Source: Bacillota bacterium
GTDB lineage: Bacteria; Bacillota; Clostridia; Peptostreptococcales; Anaerovoracaceae
Reading direction: 5' to 3'
DNA: 52,073 nucleotides
NCBI GenBank assembly: GCA_017472365.1
Contig: JAFUQN010000150.1
Span: forward strand, 1 to 52,073
The number at the start of each line of letters is the position of its first letter. Position 1 is the first letter of the stretch. The position numbers and the translations under genes are program-made. The notes under the pieces were generated by a model. It was given only the letters and a program-made list of their open reading frames with translations, did no database searches and was not told where the DNA came from. Below are positions 8,493-17,365 of this stretch, one piece after another.

Positions 8493-9032
8493 ATGTTCTA
8501 CTCCACCACCTATCCCTCTCCCGTCGGACTGATCACACTGGCATCTACAGAAGATGCTTTGATCGGCTTATGGATCGAAGGTCAGAAATATTTCATCGGT
8601 TCTCTGAAAGATCCCCTCACGGAATACCCGGATCTCCCGATCCTGACAGAAACAAAGCTTTGGCTGGACCGGTATTTCGCTGGAGAACAACCCCCCATCA
8701 GTGATTTGAACCTTGCTCCCATAGGAAGTCCTTTCCGCCAGGCTGTTTGGAAAATCCTCTGTGAAATTCCTTGCGGCGAAACCATGACCTACGGCGACAT
8801 CGCGAAGCGGATTGCCGCGGATATGGGCCGCGCCACCATGTCCGCCCAGGCAATCGGCGGAGCCGTTGGTCACAACCCGATCTCTATCATCATCCCCTGC
8901 CACCGGGTCGTTGGAACCAACGGAAGCCTCACTGGATATGCCGGAGGAATCGATAAAAAAATCTGGCTTCTGACACACGAAGGTGTAGATATGAGCCGTT
9001 TCACCGTCCCTTCCAAAGGTACCGCATTATAG
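8493..9032 (+). CDS. ogt: Methylated-DNA-protein cysteine methyltransferase
   Basis: This 179-residue suicide enzyme removes methyl groups from O6-methylguanine (and O4-methylthymine) onto its own cysteine. The active site is the IIPCHRVVG motif. The helix-turn-helix that inserts into DNA precedes it (GETMTYGDIAKRI and the SAQAIGGAVGHNP segment with the Asn hinge). The start ATG at 8493 has AAAGGA six bases upstream; a TTG further upstream coincides with the -35 box and is not credible. It is a single-gene unit, divergent from mcrB and ending in a terminator shared with mutY, another DNA repair gene. Confidence 0.95.
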   Translation: MFYSTTYPSPVGLITLASTEDALIGLWIEGQKYFIGSLKDPLTEYPDLPILTETKLWLDRYFAGEQPPISDLNLAPIGSPFRQAVWKILCEIPCGETMTYGDIAKRIAADMGRATMSAQAIGGAVGHNPISIIIPCHRVVGTNGSLTGYAGGIDKKIWLLTHEGVDMSRFTVPSKGTAL

Positions 9033-9051
9033 TTATATCGTAGAAAACATG

Positions 9052-9090
9052 AAAAAGAGCCACGATTCTCTGCGAACCATGGCCCTTTTT
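9052..9090. terminator. Bidirectional terminator between ogt and mutY
   Basis: AAAAAGAGCCACGATTC and GAACCATGGCCCTTTTT can form a 17-position stem with three mismatches and a 5-base loop, flanked by an A run and a T run. It overlaps the last bases of mutY and serves both convergent genes. Confidence 0.75.
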
Positions 9091-10250
9091 TATTCCAATA
9101 TCAGTTTTTTAAATCCCTTAAACGCTGACGGCAGCGCAATTTCATTTTTGATTTGTTCCCGATCTGCTAAAATCCAGCGCACAGGTTCTTCCTTCACATC
9201 GCGAAGATATGGACGCTGCAGTTCCGTCACGCGATCCTCTCCTAAAACCGCTCCGCCTCCCCGGCTCACCGTTTCATACGGCTTCACCGCTTCGGCTCCG
9301 CTCTCTGTCAATCGGACAGTACCGGTCAATGCGGTCATATGCCATTCCACGTGGCTGAAGATATGCACCGCTTCACCGGCTTCCACCAAATCACAAATCT
9401 CGACATAATCCGACAATTCCCCACTTTTCTCCGGAAGCTCCCACAGGCCGGCCAATAACCCCTTATCGTCACGCCGGTGCAGGATCAGACGACCCATTTC
9501 ATCGCGAAGGATCAGTACCGTCTTTTTTTCAATACGACGTTTCTTCTTAGTCAGCTTGACCGGAAGTTCCATCTGAATTCCTTGTTTTCTCGCTTTACAA
9601 TTGTCCGTCCAGGGACATTCGTCACAGTGAGGCTGTCCATTGGGGATGCAAACCGTGGCGCCCAGCTCCATCAGGCTCTGGTTAAAATCACCGGGACGTT
9701 CATGGGACGTTCCCACAGTCATCACTTCCAGAAGCGCCGCTTCCACATCCTTCTTTACGGAATCCTTTGCAATATCATCGTACCGTCCCAAAAGCCGCAT
9801 GACCACGCGAAGAACGTTTCCATCCACCGCAGGACGCTGACGTCCAAACGCGATGGAGGCGATTGCCCCAGCCGTATAAGGGCCGATCCCCGGAAGTTCC
9901 AAAAGTTCCTCATATATCGACGGCAGCTCTCCGCCGTACTGTTCCATGATGATCCCCGCCGCCTTTTTCAGATTTCTGGCGCGGTTGTAATATCCCAACC
10001 CTTCCCACAGCTTCATCAGAAGCTCATCGGATACATTGGCCAGTGCTTCCACATCAGGCAGTTCTTTTGTAAACCGCAGAAAATAATCGCGGCCAGCTTC
10101 CACCCGGGTCTGTTGGAGCATGATTTCCGACAGCCACACGCGGTATGGCGTTACATCGTTCCGCCAGGGAAGATCGCGCTTCGCTCCGTCATACCAGGCG
10201 ATCAGCGGTTCCTGAACCTTCTGCAGCACTTTGATTTCATCGTTTGTCAT
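9090..10250 (-). CDS. mutY: A/G-specific adenine DNA glycosylase
   Basis: This 386-residue enzyme excises adenine mispaired with 8-oxoguanine. The HhH-GPD domain shows the catalytic Glu in SEIMLQQTRV (E42), the helix-hairpin-helix LPGIGPYTAGAIA (119-131) and the catalytic Asp in VDGNVLRV (D143). The [4Fe-4S] cluster cysteines are C201, C209, C212 and C218. The first gap is seven residues rather than the textbook six. The C-terminal part from about residue 240 is the Nudix-like 8-oxoG recognition domain (LLAGLWELPE, FSHVEWHM). Its ATG overlaps the preceding stop by four bases, so it is translationally coupled to the flavoprotein gene. Confidence 0.95.
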   Translation of the reverse strand: MTNDEIKVLQKVQEPLIAWYDGAKRDLPWRNDVTPYRVWLSEIMLQQTRVEAGRDYFLRFTKELPDVEALANVSDELLMKLWEGLGYYNRARNLKKAAGIIMEQYGGELPSIYEELLELPGIGPYTAGAIASIAFGRQRPAVDGNVLRVVMRLLGRYDDIAKDSVKKDVEAALLEVMTVGTSHERPGDFNQSLMELGATVCIPNGQPHCDECPWTDNCKARKQGIQMELPVKLTKKKRRIEKKTVLILRDEMGRLILHRRDDKGLLAGLWELPEKSGELSDYVEICDLVEAGEAVHIFSHVEWHMTALTGTVRLTESGAEAVKPYETVSRGGGAVLGEDRVTELQRPYLRDVKEEPVRWILADREQIKNEIALPSAFKGFKKLILE

Positions 10251-11398
10251 AATTCTTCTCCCTTCAGCACCGCAGCAACATGGCGTCCGTAGGCCGCCAT
10301 CTTTGCCTCGATGTTGGGCAGTTTCATAGCCGAACCGGGATCGTTGGCCGTGGACATGGATGCAAATTTTGACGGAAGCTGAAATGCCTTGTTCATATTC
10401 AAAGCTCCCACGATCTGGCCGCCGATAATATCGCTTCCGCTGTATCCGCTGACGATCATAGCAAACACTTTTTTGTCATAAAACGGTACCTGACGGTACA
10501 GGGCCGTCATGCGGTTGATCATGGCCGTCAGATTCGCATCCAGCGCGTCATTGTAATTGGGACACAGTAAAAGCAGCCCGTCGCAGCTTCGCAGCGCCGG
10601 ATAGACTTCTTCCACGATGGGTCCGCCGTAAAAACAGCTTCCCTTTTCCCCGAAGTGCATGCATGCTTTATAAGGACATCCGCGACAATCCTGCACCTCG
10701 CCATTGCGCAGAGAGATCTCCTTTACTTCCACACCGGCCTCTTCGATTTCCACCTTCGCAAGGCTCCACAGCTGATATGTGTTGGACGTTTTCGGACGGC
10801 TGGAGTGGATCATCAGGAGCTTCGGAGTCCGATGCGCTTCTGCATTTTCCGTTCCGGCTTCCATAGCAGTTGTTCCGAACGATAAAATCCTGCCCACCAT
10901 ATCGCGGGTCTCTTCGTAATACGCTGTAAGAACGTCAGTATTGCGATTTCTGGCCTGGATATTGAAATTGGTCAGAGTCCCCGTCCCTTCCACATACGGG
11001 CGACCGGGAAAAGCACAGCCGCAGGCGTTTGCCGCCAGAACCAGCTGACGGCTGAGAGACTTGGTATAGAGATCCCCGTCACCGTCCACGATGACGCCTC
11101 CCACGCAATTGGTCAAAAGATGCGGATTCATGCGCATCTCTTTCAACCAGCGGAACAGTTCCAGATTGATCCCGGATTTTCCCAAATGTACGGCAAACAA
11201 AATCCTTCGCAAAGGCCGTCCGCTGCCGCCTTCATTTTTGTAATCCCTTCGCTTCGATGCAAATTCTTCCTGAAAATCCTCCAGATTCGTGATTTCACGA
11301 TACTGGCGGCCTTCCAACGCACGGTTCAGCGCCGCAGACAATCGCGGTTCACGGACATTTTCTCCGTAGGACGGCCGGAGTACGATCAATTCTTCCAT
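10247..11398 (-). CDS. Flavodoxin-fold NAD(P)H-dependent FMN reductase-like protein
   Basis: This 383-residue protein has a C-terminal flavodoxin/FMN-reductase-type domain from about residue 193. It begins with the phosphate-binding segment IHSSRPKTSNTYQL and contains DCRGCPYKAC, with C238, C241, C246 and C255 resembling iron-sulfur flavoproteins. SPNYND-type loops appear as CPNYNDALDANL. The first half (about 60-150) has a similar beta-alpha pattern and may be a degenerate second flavodoxin-like half. The likely role is electron transfer or quinone/metal reduction; the substrate is unknown. It overlaps mutY by four bases and the LDH/MDH-like gene by one base. Confidence 0.78.
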   Translation of the reverse strand: MEELIVLRPSYGENVREPRLSAALNRALEGRQYREITNLEDFQEEFASKRRDYKNEGGSGRPLRRILFAVHLGKSGINLELFRWLKEMRMNPHLLTNCVGGVIVDGDGDLYTKSLSRQLVLAANACGCAFPGRPYVEGTGTLTNFNIQARNRNTDVLTAYYEETRDMVGRILSFGTTAMEAGTENAEAHRTPKLLMIHSSRPKTSNTYQLWSLAKVEIEEAGVEVKEISLRNGEVQDCRGCPYKACMHFGEKGSCFYGGPIVEEVYPALRSCDGLLLLCPNYNDALDANLTAMINRMTALYRQVPFYDKKVFAMIVSGYSGSDIIGGQIVGALNMNKAFQLPSKFASMSTANDPGSAMKLPNIEAKMAAYGRHVAAVLKGEEL

Positions 11399-12504
11399 TA
11401 TCCAATCACCTTCAAATTCTCATACGCTCTCTTTATCCGCTGATATAACGGCTCCGGAAGCGGTAACTGCTCGATTTCCAAACCAGCTTCCGTGGTCCGG
11501 TTTCTGGAACCCATCCATACGCCGCCAAGGAAATTAGAGCTGTAGTGCCATTCCCCGCGCATCATCAGAATCAGCGAAATCGCCGCCGAAGAAATCGCCG
11601 GGGCCAGATACGGCTTAAATCCCAGTCCACGAACTTCCAGATTGGCTTCCACCGTCTTTTTCGTCAGTTCCAGAGACAGCTCTTCATCGTAATTTTCGAT
11701 GCTGTTGGCAATCACCAGATCCGCACCGTGGGGACCGAATGCACGCCCCTCGGTGAGAAACGATGTAAACCGTTCGTCTTTTTTGGCGTAATACGCAGCT
11801 CTGGCGTTCATGACACCAAGACCGAAGCCCTGGATCTGTTCCGGTAATAATTTTCCTTCACCCGCCAGCCAGGCCGCACGGCAAAGGGGATCCACCGGGT
11901 CACTTACCACGCAGAACATTCCTCCATAACCGGCCTGTGCCGCCTGAGATGCAAAGCTTCCAACGATCTGACGGTTCCCTTCCAGCTGCACCATGCGGAC
12001 ATCCACACCTTCCGTCCCCACGGGTGGTACGGATTTAGAGGCGCAGAACACGAACACGTCACAATCGAAAAGGTGTTCTTTTGAAACAATTTTCACCTCC
12101 GGCATAGCATCATATTCCATGGGCCATGCCATCTGGTTCATTTCACACTCATATCGTTTCAATACATTTTCATTGATATCGCAGATTCCGATCGATTCGA
12201 TGCAGTCGCTGCCCAGAAGCCGTAATCCCAAAAGGACAGTGGCCCCCACATCGCCCAGCGCCAGTAAATGGACACGGCGCTTTCCCTGCGGAGTCATGGT
12301 TTTCATCCGTTCCGTCAGTTCTTCCACAGTTCCGTAATTTGTATTGAAACAGGTCACGGGACGGTCCAGCGGTTCTCCTCCGACCGCTGAAAGGCGATCA
12401 GAAGAAAGCCAGTGAAGACCTTCTTCCCCTGTGAGCTGTCCGGAATTGGTACACGCAAAAACAGCTTTTGAAATCGTCCGATCGCGATTGACTATATAAT
12501 TCAT
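11398..12504 (-). CDS. Lactate/malate dehydrogenase-like NAD-binding protein
   Basis: This 368-residue protein resembles the LDH/MDH superfamily. A Rossmann start is seen at LLALGDVGATV (glycines 84 and 87) with the acidic residue closing strand 2 at D109 (ICDINENVL). VVSDPVDPL (199-207) corresponds to the T-N-P-V-D segment, with Asp replacing Asn. H259 in FGPHGADL corresponds to the catalytic His of GEHGDS. R235 in NAR fits the substrate arginine, but the partner Asp is not apparent. The activity may therefore differ from classical LDH. An N-terminal extension of about 75 residues is unusual. It is sandwiched between the 1608-residue multidomain gene (4 bases) and the flavoprotein. Confidence 0.72.
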   Translation of the reverse strand: MNYIVNRDRTISKAVFACTNSGQLTGEEGLHWLSSDRLSAVGGEPLDRPVTCFNTNYGTVEELTERMKTMTPQGKRRVHLLALGDVGATVLLGLRLLGSDCIESIGICDINENVLKRYECEMNQMAWPMEYDAMPEVKIVSKEHLFDCDVFVFCASKSVPPVGTEGVDVRMVQLEGNRQIVGSFASQAAQAGYGGMFCVVSDPVDPLCRAAWLAGEGKLLPEQIQGFGLGVMNARAAYYAKKDERFTSFLTEGRAFGPHGADLVIANSIENYDEELSLELTKKTVEANLEVRGLGFKPYLAPAISSAAISLILMMRGEWHYSSNFLGGVWMGSRNRTTEAGLEIEQLPLPEPLYQRIKRAYENLKVIG

Positions 12505-12508
12505 AATA

Positions 12509-15500
12509 TTAACCTCTTAATAATCCTTCCAGCCGTACCAGACGCTCCAGATCATCCTTCACGTAAGAAGAAGGCGCCAGGTGATAATCGTAAGTGAGAC
12601 AGTCGCCCCAGTCCGTACAGCAGGGAAAAATGACCACTTCACTGAGCCGGTTCAGCGTCAGCTTTCGTTCATAGCGTTCCTGATATTCCCGTTCCAGCGC
12701 TTCCAGAACATCTCTGGCATTTTCCAGACAAGTACGGGACAGATTGTAGATCGCGGCCTTCGGTGCATCTCCCACGAAACTGGGAATCGCATAGGGCAGA
12801 ATCAGATTTGCTGAGTTTAAAAGATTCGCTCTCATCTTCACCGGACGATCCACCGTATCTCCACCGATGAACGGGTAAATGGACGACTCGATGACCCATG
12901 CTTTTAAGTTCGGAAGGTAATATACGCTTTCTACCTTGCGCTTCTGAATGTCCATCAGATCTTTCCCACGACCTGACAACAGTCCAACTACCAGACGGTC
13001 GATTGGCAGTTCTTCCGCCTTGAACAGCGGATCCAAAGCTCTCATTCGATGACCCTTATGGAGCAGATCATCCACCAGAATCACATCACGGTTAAAGGCG
13101 CGAATCGTGCGGATCTGGTTCTGCAGCGGTGAATAATTCGGATATTTCGTAATAACAAAGCTTTTCAAATCCGTCGACATCACCTTTTCCGTGTGAAGTG
13201 TCTTCGTTACCGTATTGGGAATGGCGACACCGCGCAAGATCTTACCGAAGGGAACGCACATATTCTTTCCCAGCTTTCTAACCGGAAGAGGTTCTACGGG
13301 CACTTCATTGGCTTTTGTGATCAATTCTACCATGCGGCTGTGCATCACAGAAGCGTGGAAGGACAGGACCAGATTTCCGGGATATAACTGAGTCATCACA
13401 CTCTGCAGGCGGTGATGCGCTTTGTCGATGGCCTCCACCACGCGGGGTGCTTCATTAAACGGCGCTTTCAGCGATGTGGCAATATTTTTAAATACCACCA
13501 CCGGCTGCTTCATATCTACGGCAAACACCGGCCGGCCGGCCGCTGCTTCTTTCAGAGCAACAAATCCCTGGCGCTGCAGAAGTTCCACCGTCTTCTCATC
13601 GGCCGGATGGAACCTCGGGCTGAATACACAGTACGTGAAGTCTCTGGAGAGAGCGTGAGCGATTGCCTCGGTCAGCATCAGCTGTCCGCGCTCTTTCACA
13701 TCGGATTTTCCGAAACGGTATAACCCCTGGATCAAAATGATCTTTCCGGAGGTGTTGTCGCGGATATGATCCACGACAGCAGTATTTTTGAACTCTTCAT
13801 AGAGTTCCGATGTGGTCAGCCCGCGGAAAATAACAGCGCCCAACAGGCGTTCTCCTCCACGGTGATCCCAAAGCAGAACGGCACCGGACCGTTCCATGAT
13901 GGACTCCAGATCCTTTTTCTCTTCGTACCACCGGGAAATATGTTCAGACAGAAGCGTTCTCACCTCTGCAGTGCAGCGCTTGCGCACTTCCAGTCGTACG
14001 GAACGGCTCTGCAGCACCGGTTTGAATTCCGGTTCTCTCAAATACAGATTATTTTCGTAAATATAGTTCTGGACCACCGGATCCACCAAATTGGAAATAT
14101 CGCGGTTTCGGTCCACATTATCGCGGATCTTCGTAGAACTGATGTCCATCAGCTGTTCCGGAAGATTCAATACCATCACCTTTCCGGAAATGGCACTTTC
14201 ATAATCCATTTCCACACCGAATCTCTGGAAAATCACGTGATTCATGGTCTGAACCGACCAGGGCCCCGGATCTGCCTTATAGGACGATGCATTCTTCACC
14301 ACGTCGGCACCCACCGCGAGATACAGTTCCTTTCCAGGGAACAATTCGCGGAGCTTTCTCAAATTGTCCGGGTTGGCGATATTGACCGGAAGATCGTCGG
14401 GGAAAATATAAATATTCTCTTCGCCAGCCACAGTCATTTCCATGATCTGCTTCCGGATCATACGGGGCTGCGTCTTTTTTGACCAGGAGAATTCGTCCAA
14501 TGCCAGATAAACGATGAAGCCCATATCTCTCAGTTCGGTGGCAATCCCCTTGTGGCTCAGAGAGAAGGGGTCAAAAGTTCCCGGGAAAAATGCTACTTTT
14601 TCCGGTTCTCTGATATCGAACTTCCCGTAACTGAACAGATAGTCATTGATAAAACGATAAATGTGGTTCAGCGAAGCAGCGTTGTTGAAAAATGCCAACT
14701 GGCCCTTTTCACGCTCCGGAACGGTAGTAACGATTTTTTTATACGTCAGCTGGAACAGCGCCAGCTTTTCTTCTTCCGAAAGCCGTCCGTCAGCGAACAG
14801 TTCCTGACCGATGACAAGGAAGGCTTCCTGACTGACAGACTGACGGTAATTTGCCAATCCTCCCAGAAGCAGGCCGATCATCAGCTTGGCACGTTCCCTG
14901 TACGCCTCCTCAGATTCTTCTTCTTCGAAGCGGTTCCGGTAATCCCTGTAATGTTTCACCATCACACCCAGCGTATCGAGAGCAACACAAACCACCCGGT
15001 CATTGACACTGACCAGGAATTTCTTCAAATCGCGCAGGAATTCGTCCAGCTCCAGCGGATGAAGCCACAGAACGAACTGCCCCAGATATTCAGGAATGTA
15101 TTTGGAAAACTCATACTCGCCCGTTTCGAGCCCTTTATTCAGCTCGATGGCAATTTCATTTCTCTGGTCCTTCGTCAGAAGCGGAGCGGTTTCAAGCAGC
15201 GCGCGGCCGGCCGTGTGACGCACCGTAATGCGTTCGCTGACTTTCAGCAGATTGGACAAATGTGCAGCAACCTGCAGTACATTGGCCTCCGGTTCTTCCT
15301 TCAGATAATCCAGAAGCATCTGGATATTGATTTCTTTGATGGTCCACGGAGTGGCAATTTTCATGTTCTTCAGGAAGATATCGGTGACCACGTCCTGAGC
15401 GGATGAACTGTGCCAGAACTCCCGGACTCCGCCCGAAGAAAGCAGTTGCTTTTTCACGTAGAGCAGGGCCACATCATCCCAAATTTTAAGACCACTTAAA

Positions 15501-17335
15501 GTTCGGTCGATCAGACGGGCTTCTTCGTCCTTCATCTTCACGCCCGCATCGAACTTCTGCAGAAATCTCAAAATTCCTGCACGAATCTCCATGGACTCTC
15601 TTCCATTCAGTTCATTAACAAACTGCAGGAGAGCCATCCGTTCCTCTCCGTCAAGCTCAATGAGAGGAACCACCATCATCGTATCCAAAAGCATGAAAGC
15701 GGTCACATCATCGTAATCGCCGGTCCGATAATGAGCCAGCAGTTTTTTCAAGTATGCATTTCTGTCCTGGGGTTTACACTGCGCCAGAACCGTTTCAACC
15801 ACGGTCTTGAGAGCGAATCCCAGCCAGCGGCGGTGTTTTTCAATGATCTTATGGTCCGGTGTAAACATCATGGTCAGATATTTTTCCCACAACTTCAAGC
15901 CGGCACTTTCCGTTTCGCGGACCGCGTGTTTCGGTAGTTCTTTCCGGTAGTCATCGTCAAAATTGACAATGATCTTTCCCATGAGGGCGGCCGCCTGACG
16001 GCGGACATCTCCCTCTTTGTGCATCATATGTTCATAAAGGAAATTCAGCGTCAAAGCTTTCTGACGACGCGTCATATACATGAAGTATTCTTCGAAAACG
16101 CTGATGTATGCACGACTGTTTTTCCAGTTCTTTTCACTGCGGGCAGCTTCCTGTACCGTTGCCAGCGAAGCATCGCTCTGGATCACATGCATCAGACGGA
16201 TGTTATGATCCACAGCCATGTTCTTCAGAAGCTGTACCGTATCATCTGCCGACAGGATTGCCGGATCGGGATGAACGACCGGCTTTGGCTCCATGGTTTT
16301 CAGATCAGTTTCAACCCCGAGGCTGACCATATAATCTTCAAAGTCCTTTAATTTTGCATATACCTTACGGTAACGGTTTTCCTTCGCCTGATCCACGTTA
16401 TCCAGCTTACTGAGAATCACGTCGAACGCATCTTTCAGGCTGAAATATGTGACGATTTCTTTCCCCTGTTCATCGCGGCTGACACTCTTAACGCGGAAAT
16501 CCGCATAGATCAAAAGCAGGTTTTCCACCGACAGGTTTTCCAGTTCCAGGTCCCAGGTAGAATGGTTCGCTGCCACATGCCCGATGTTCGGAACGCGATG
16601 ACGTTTGAACCACTGATCCGTATAATAGTAATGCAGATAGGGGATCCTCTTCACTTCTTCCCCGTGACAGCCGTACTTTCCGATATCATGACCGGCGGCG
16701 GCGCCGGAAATCAGTCCCAGATCCACCGGAACGCCCAGCTTTTTCAACTGTCTGGCTGCATGCATGGCAATGTAATGGACACCGCCCACATGACCCAGCG
16801 CATCGAAACGGGTGGTTTCCGCACCGATCCACATCATTTCATAGACCTTATCCCTGCGGAAGCTTTCCAGAAATGCACGGTATTCTGCGGCTGCGGCTTC
16901 CCCCTCAATTTCTTCTTCCGTGGCAAATTCAAACCAGTAACCCGGTCTTACCTTCCCCATCTGCGGAAGCATCACAAGAAACGCTGCCAGGACTTCGAGA
17001 TAGAATCGTGCAGCGATTTTTGCCTCCGGTCGCGGATCGATATCCACGCTTTCCTCAAACATGTCTTTGATGGCCAGATGGTAACTGTAATTCAGCCAGC
17101 CCTCTTCCGGCTCCGCAGGACAAAGCACCGCCATCATCGGAAGGCAGAGTTTCAAAATCCGGCTTCCGGAGAAATCATCTCCCATGATGACATCGGAAAT
17201 CGATGCATTGGGAATATGCTTTTTCACAAGGACCTGCGCATCCCTTTTGTGAAAGCCGACATCCTTCAGGAATGTCTTTTTCCCAACATTCTCCGCAATC
17301 TGCCGTTCAATTTGTTTTACGATTTTTTTATACAT
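12509..17335 (-). CDS. 1608-residue multidomain protein: HD, helical repeats, NMNAT-like, GNAT-like, PRTase-like
   Basis: This is a very large cytoplasmic protein with at least five regions. Residues 180-330 form an HD phosphohydrolase-like domain (H187, H216-D217 in AGHDIGKYG, H258). Residues 380-900 are helical, HEAT-like repeats. Residues 913-1098 are a nucleotidyltransferase of the NMN/NaMN adenylyltransferase type: GTFDPFSLSHKG (919-930) and ISSTKIRD (1065-1072). The first His of the HxGH motif is Ser925; the second is kept (H928). Residues 1110-1275 look like a GNAT acetyltransferase. Residues 1320-1500 contain VILVDDLLHKG (1418-1428), close to a PRPP-binding loop. No signal peptide or membrane segment is seen. 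Combined role unknown; nucleotide or NAD metabolism is an inference supported by pncB nearby. Confidence 0.75.
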   Translation of the reverse strand: MYKKIVKQIERQIAENVGKKTFLKDVGFHKRDAQVLVKKHIPNASISDVIMGDDFSGSRILKLCLPMMAVLCPAEPEEGWLNYSYHLAIKDMFEESVDIDPRPEAKIAARFYLEVLAAFLVMLPQMGKVRPGYWFEFATEEEIEGEAAAAEYRAFLESFRRDKVYEMMWIGAETTRFDALGHVGGVHYIAMHAARQLKKLGVPVDLGLISGAAAGHDIGKYGCHGEEVKRIPYLHYYYTDQWFKRHRVPNIGHVAANHSTWDLELENLSVENLLLIYADFRVKSVSRDEQGKEIVTYFSLKDAFDVILSKLDNVDQAKENRYRKVYAKLKDFEDYMVSLGVETDLKTMEPKPVVHPDPAILSADDTVQLLKNMAVDHNIRLMHVIQSDASLATVQEAARSEKNWKNSRAYISVFEEYFMYMTRRQKALTLNFLYEHMMHKEGDVRRQAAALMGKIIVNFDDDYRKELPKHAVRETESAGLKLWEKYLTMMFTPDHKIIEKHRRWLGFALKTVVETVLAQCKPQDRNAYLKKLLAHYRTGDYDDVTAFMLLDTMMVVPLIELDGEERMALLQFVNELNGRESMEIRAGILRFLQKFDAGVKMKDEEARLIDRTLSGLKIWDDVALLYVKKQLLSSGGVREFWHSSSAQDVVTDIFLKNMKIATPWTIKEINIQMLLDYLKEEPEANVLQVAAHLSNLLKVSERITVRHTAGRALLETAPLLTKDQRNEIAIELNKGLETGEYEFSKYIPEYLGQFVLWLHPLELDEFLRDLKKFLVSVNDRVVCVALDTLGVMVKHYRDYRNRFEEEESEEAYRERAKLMIGLLLGGLANYRQSVSQEAFLVIGQELFADGRLSEEEKLALFQLTYKKIVTTVPEREKGQLAFFNNAASLNHIYRFINDYLFSYGKFDIREPEKVAFFPGTFDPFSLSHKGIATELRDMGFIVYLALDEFSWSKKTQPRMIRKQIMEMTVAGEENIYIFPDDLPVNIANPDNLRKLRELFPGKELYLAVGADVVKNASSYKADPGPWSVQTMNHVIFQRFGVEMDYESAISGKVMVLNLPEQLMDISSTKIRDNVDRNRDISNLVDPVVQNYIYENNLYLREPEFKPVLQSRSVRLEVRKRCTAEVRTLLSEHISRWYEEKKDLESIMERSGAVLLWDHRGGERLLGAVIFRGLTTSELYEEFKNTAVVDHIRDNTSGKIILIQGLYRFGKSDVKERGQLMLTEAIAHALSRDFTYCVFSPRFHPADEKTVELLQRQGFVALKEAAAGRPVFAVDMKQPVVVFKNIATSLKAPFNEAPRVVEAIDKAHHRLQSVMTQLYPGNLVLSFHASVMHSRMVELITKANEVPVEPLPVRKLGKNMCVPFGKILRGVAIPNTVTKTLHTEKVMSTDLKSFVITKYPNYSPLQNQIRTIRAFNRDVILVDDLLHKGHRMRALDPLFKAEELPIDRLVVGLLSGRGKDLMDIQKRKVESVYYLPNLKAWVIESSIYPFIGGDTVDRPVKMRANLLNSANLILPYAIPSFVGDAPKAAIYNLSRTCLENARDVLEALEREYQERYERKLTLNRLSEVVIFPCCTDWGDCLTYDYHLAPSSYVKDDLERLVRLEGLLRG

Positions 17336-17365
17336 ACACGTTTCCTCTTTATTCAGAGCAATGGA

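Noticed and set aside
9090-10250. Broken iron-sulfur motif in MutY (C-x7-C instead of C-x6-C)
   Set aside because: The codons are clear and, from memory, similar spacing occurs in other Clostridia MutY proteins; all four cysteines remain.
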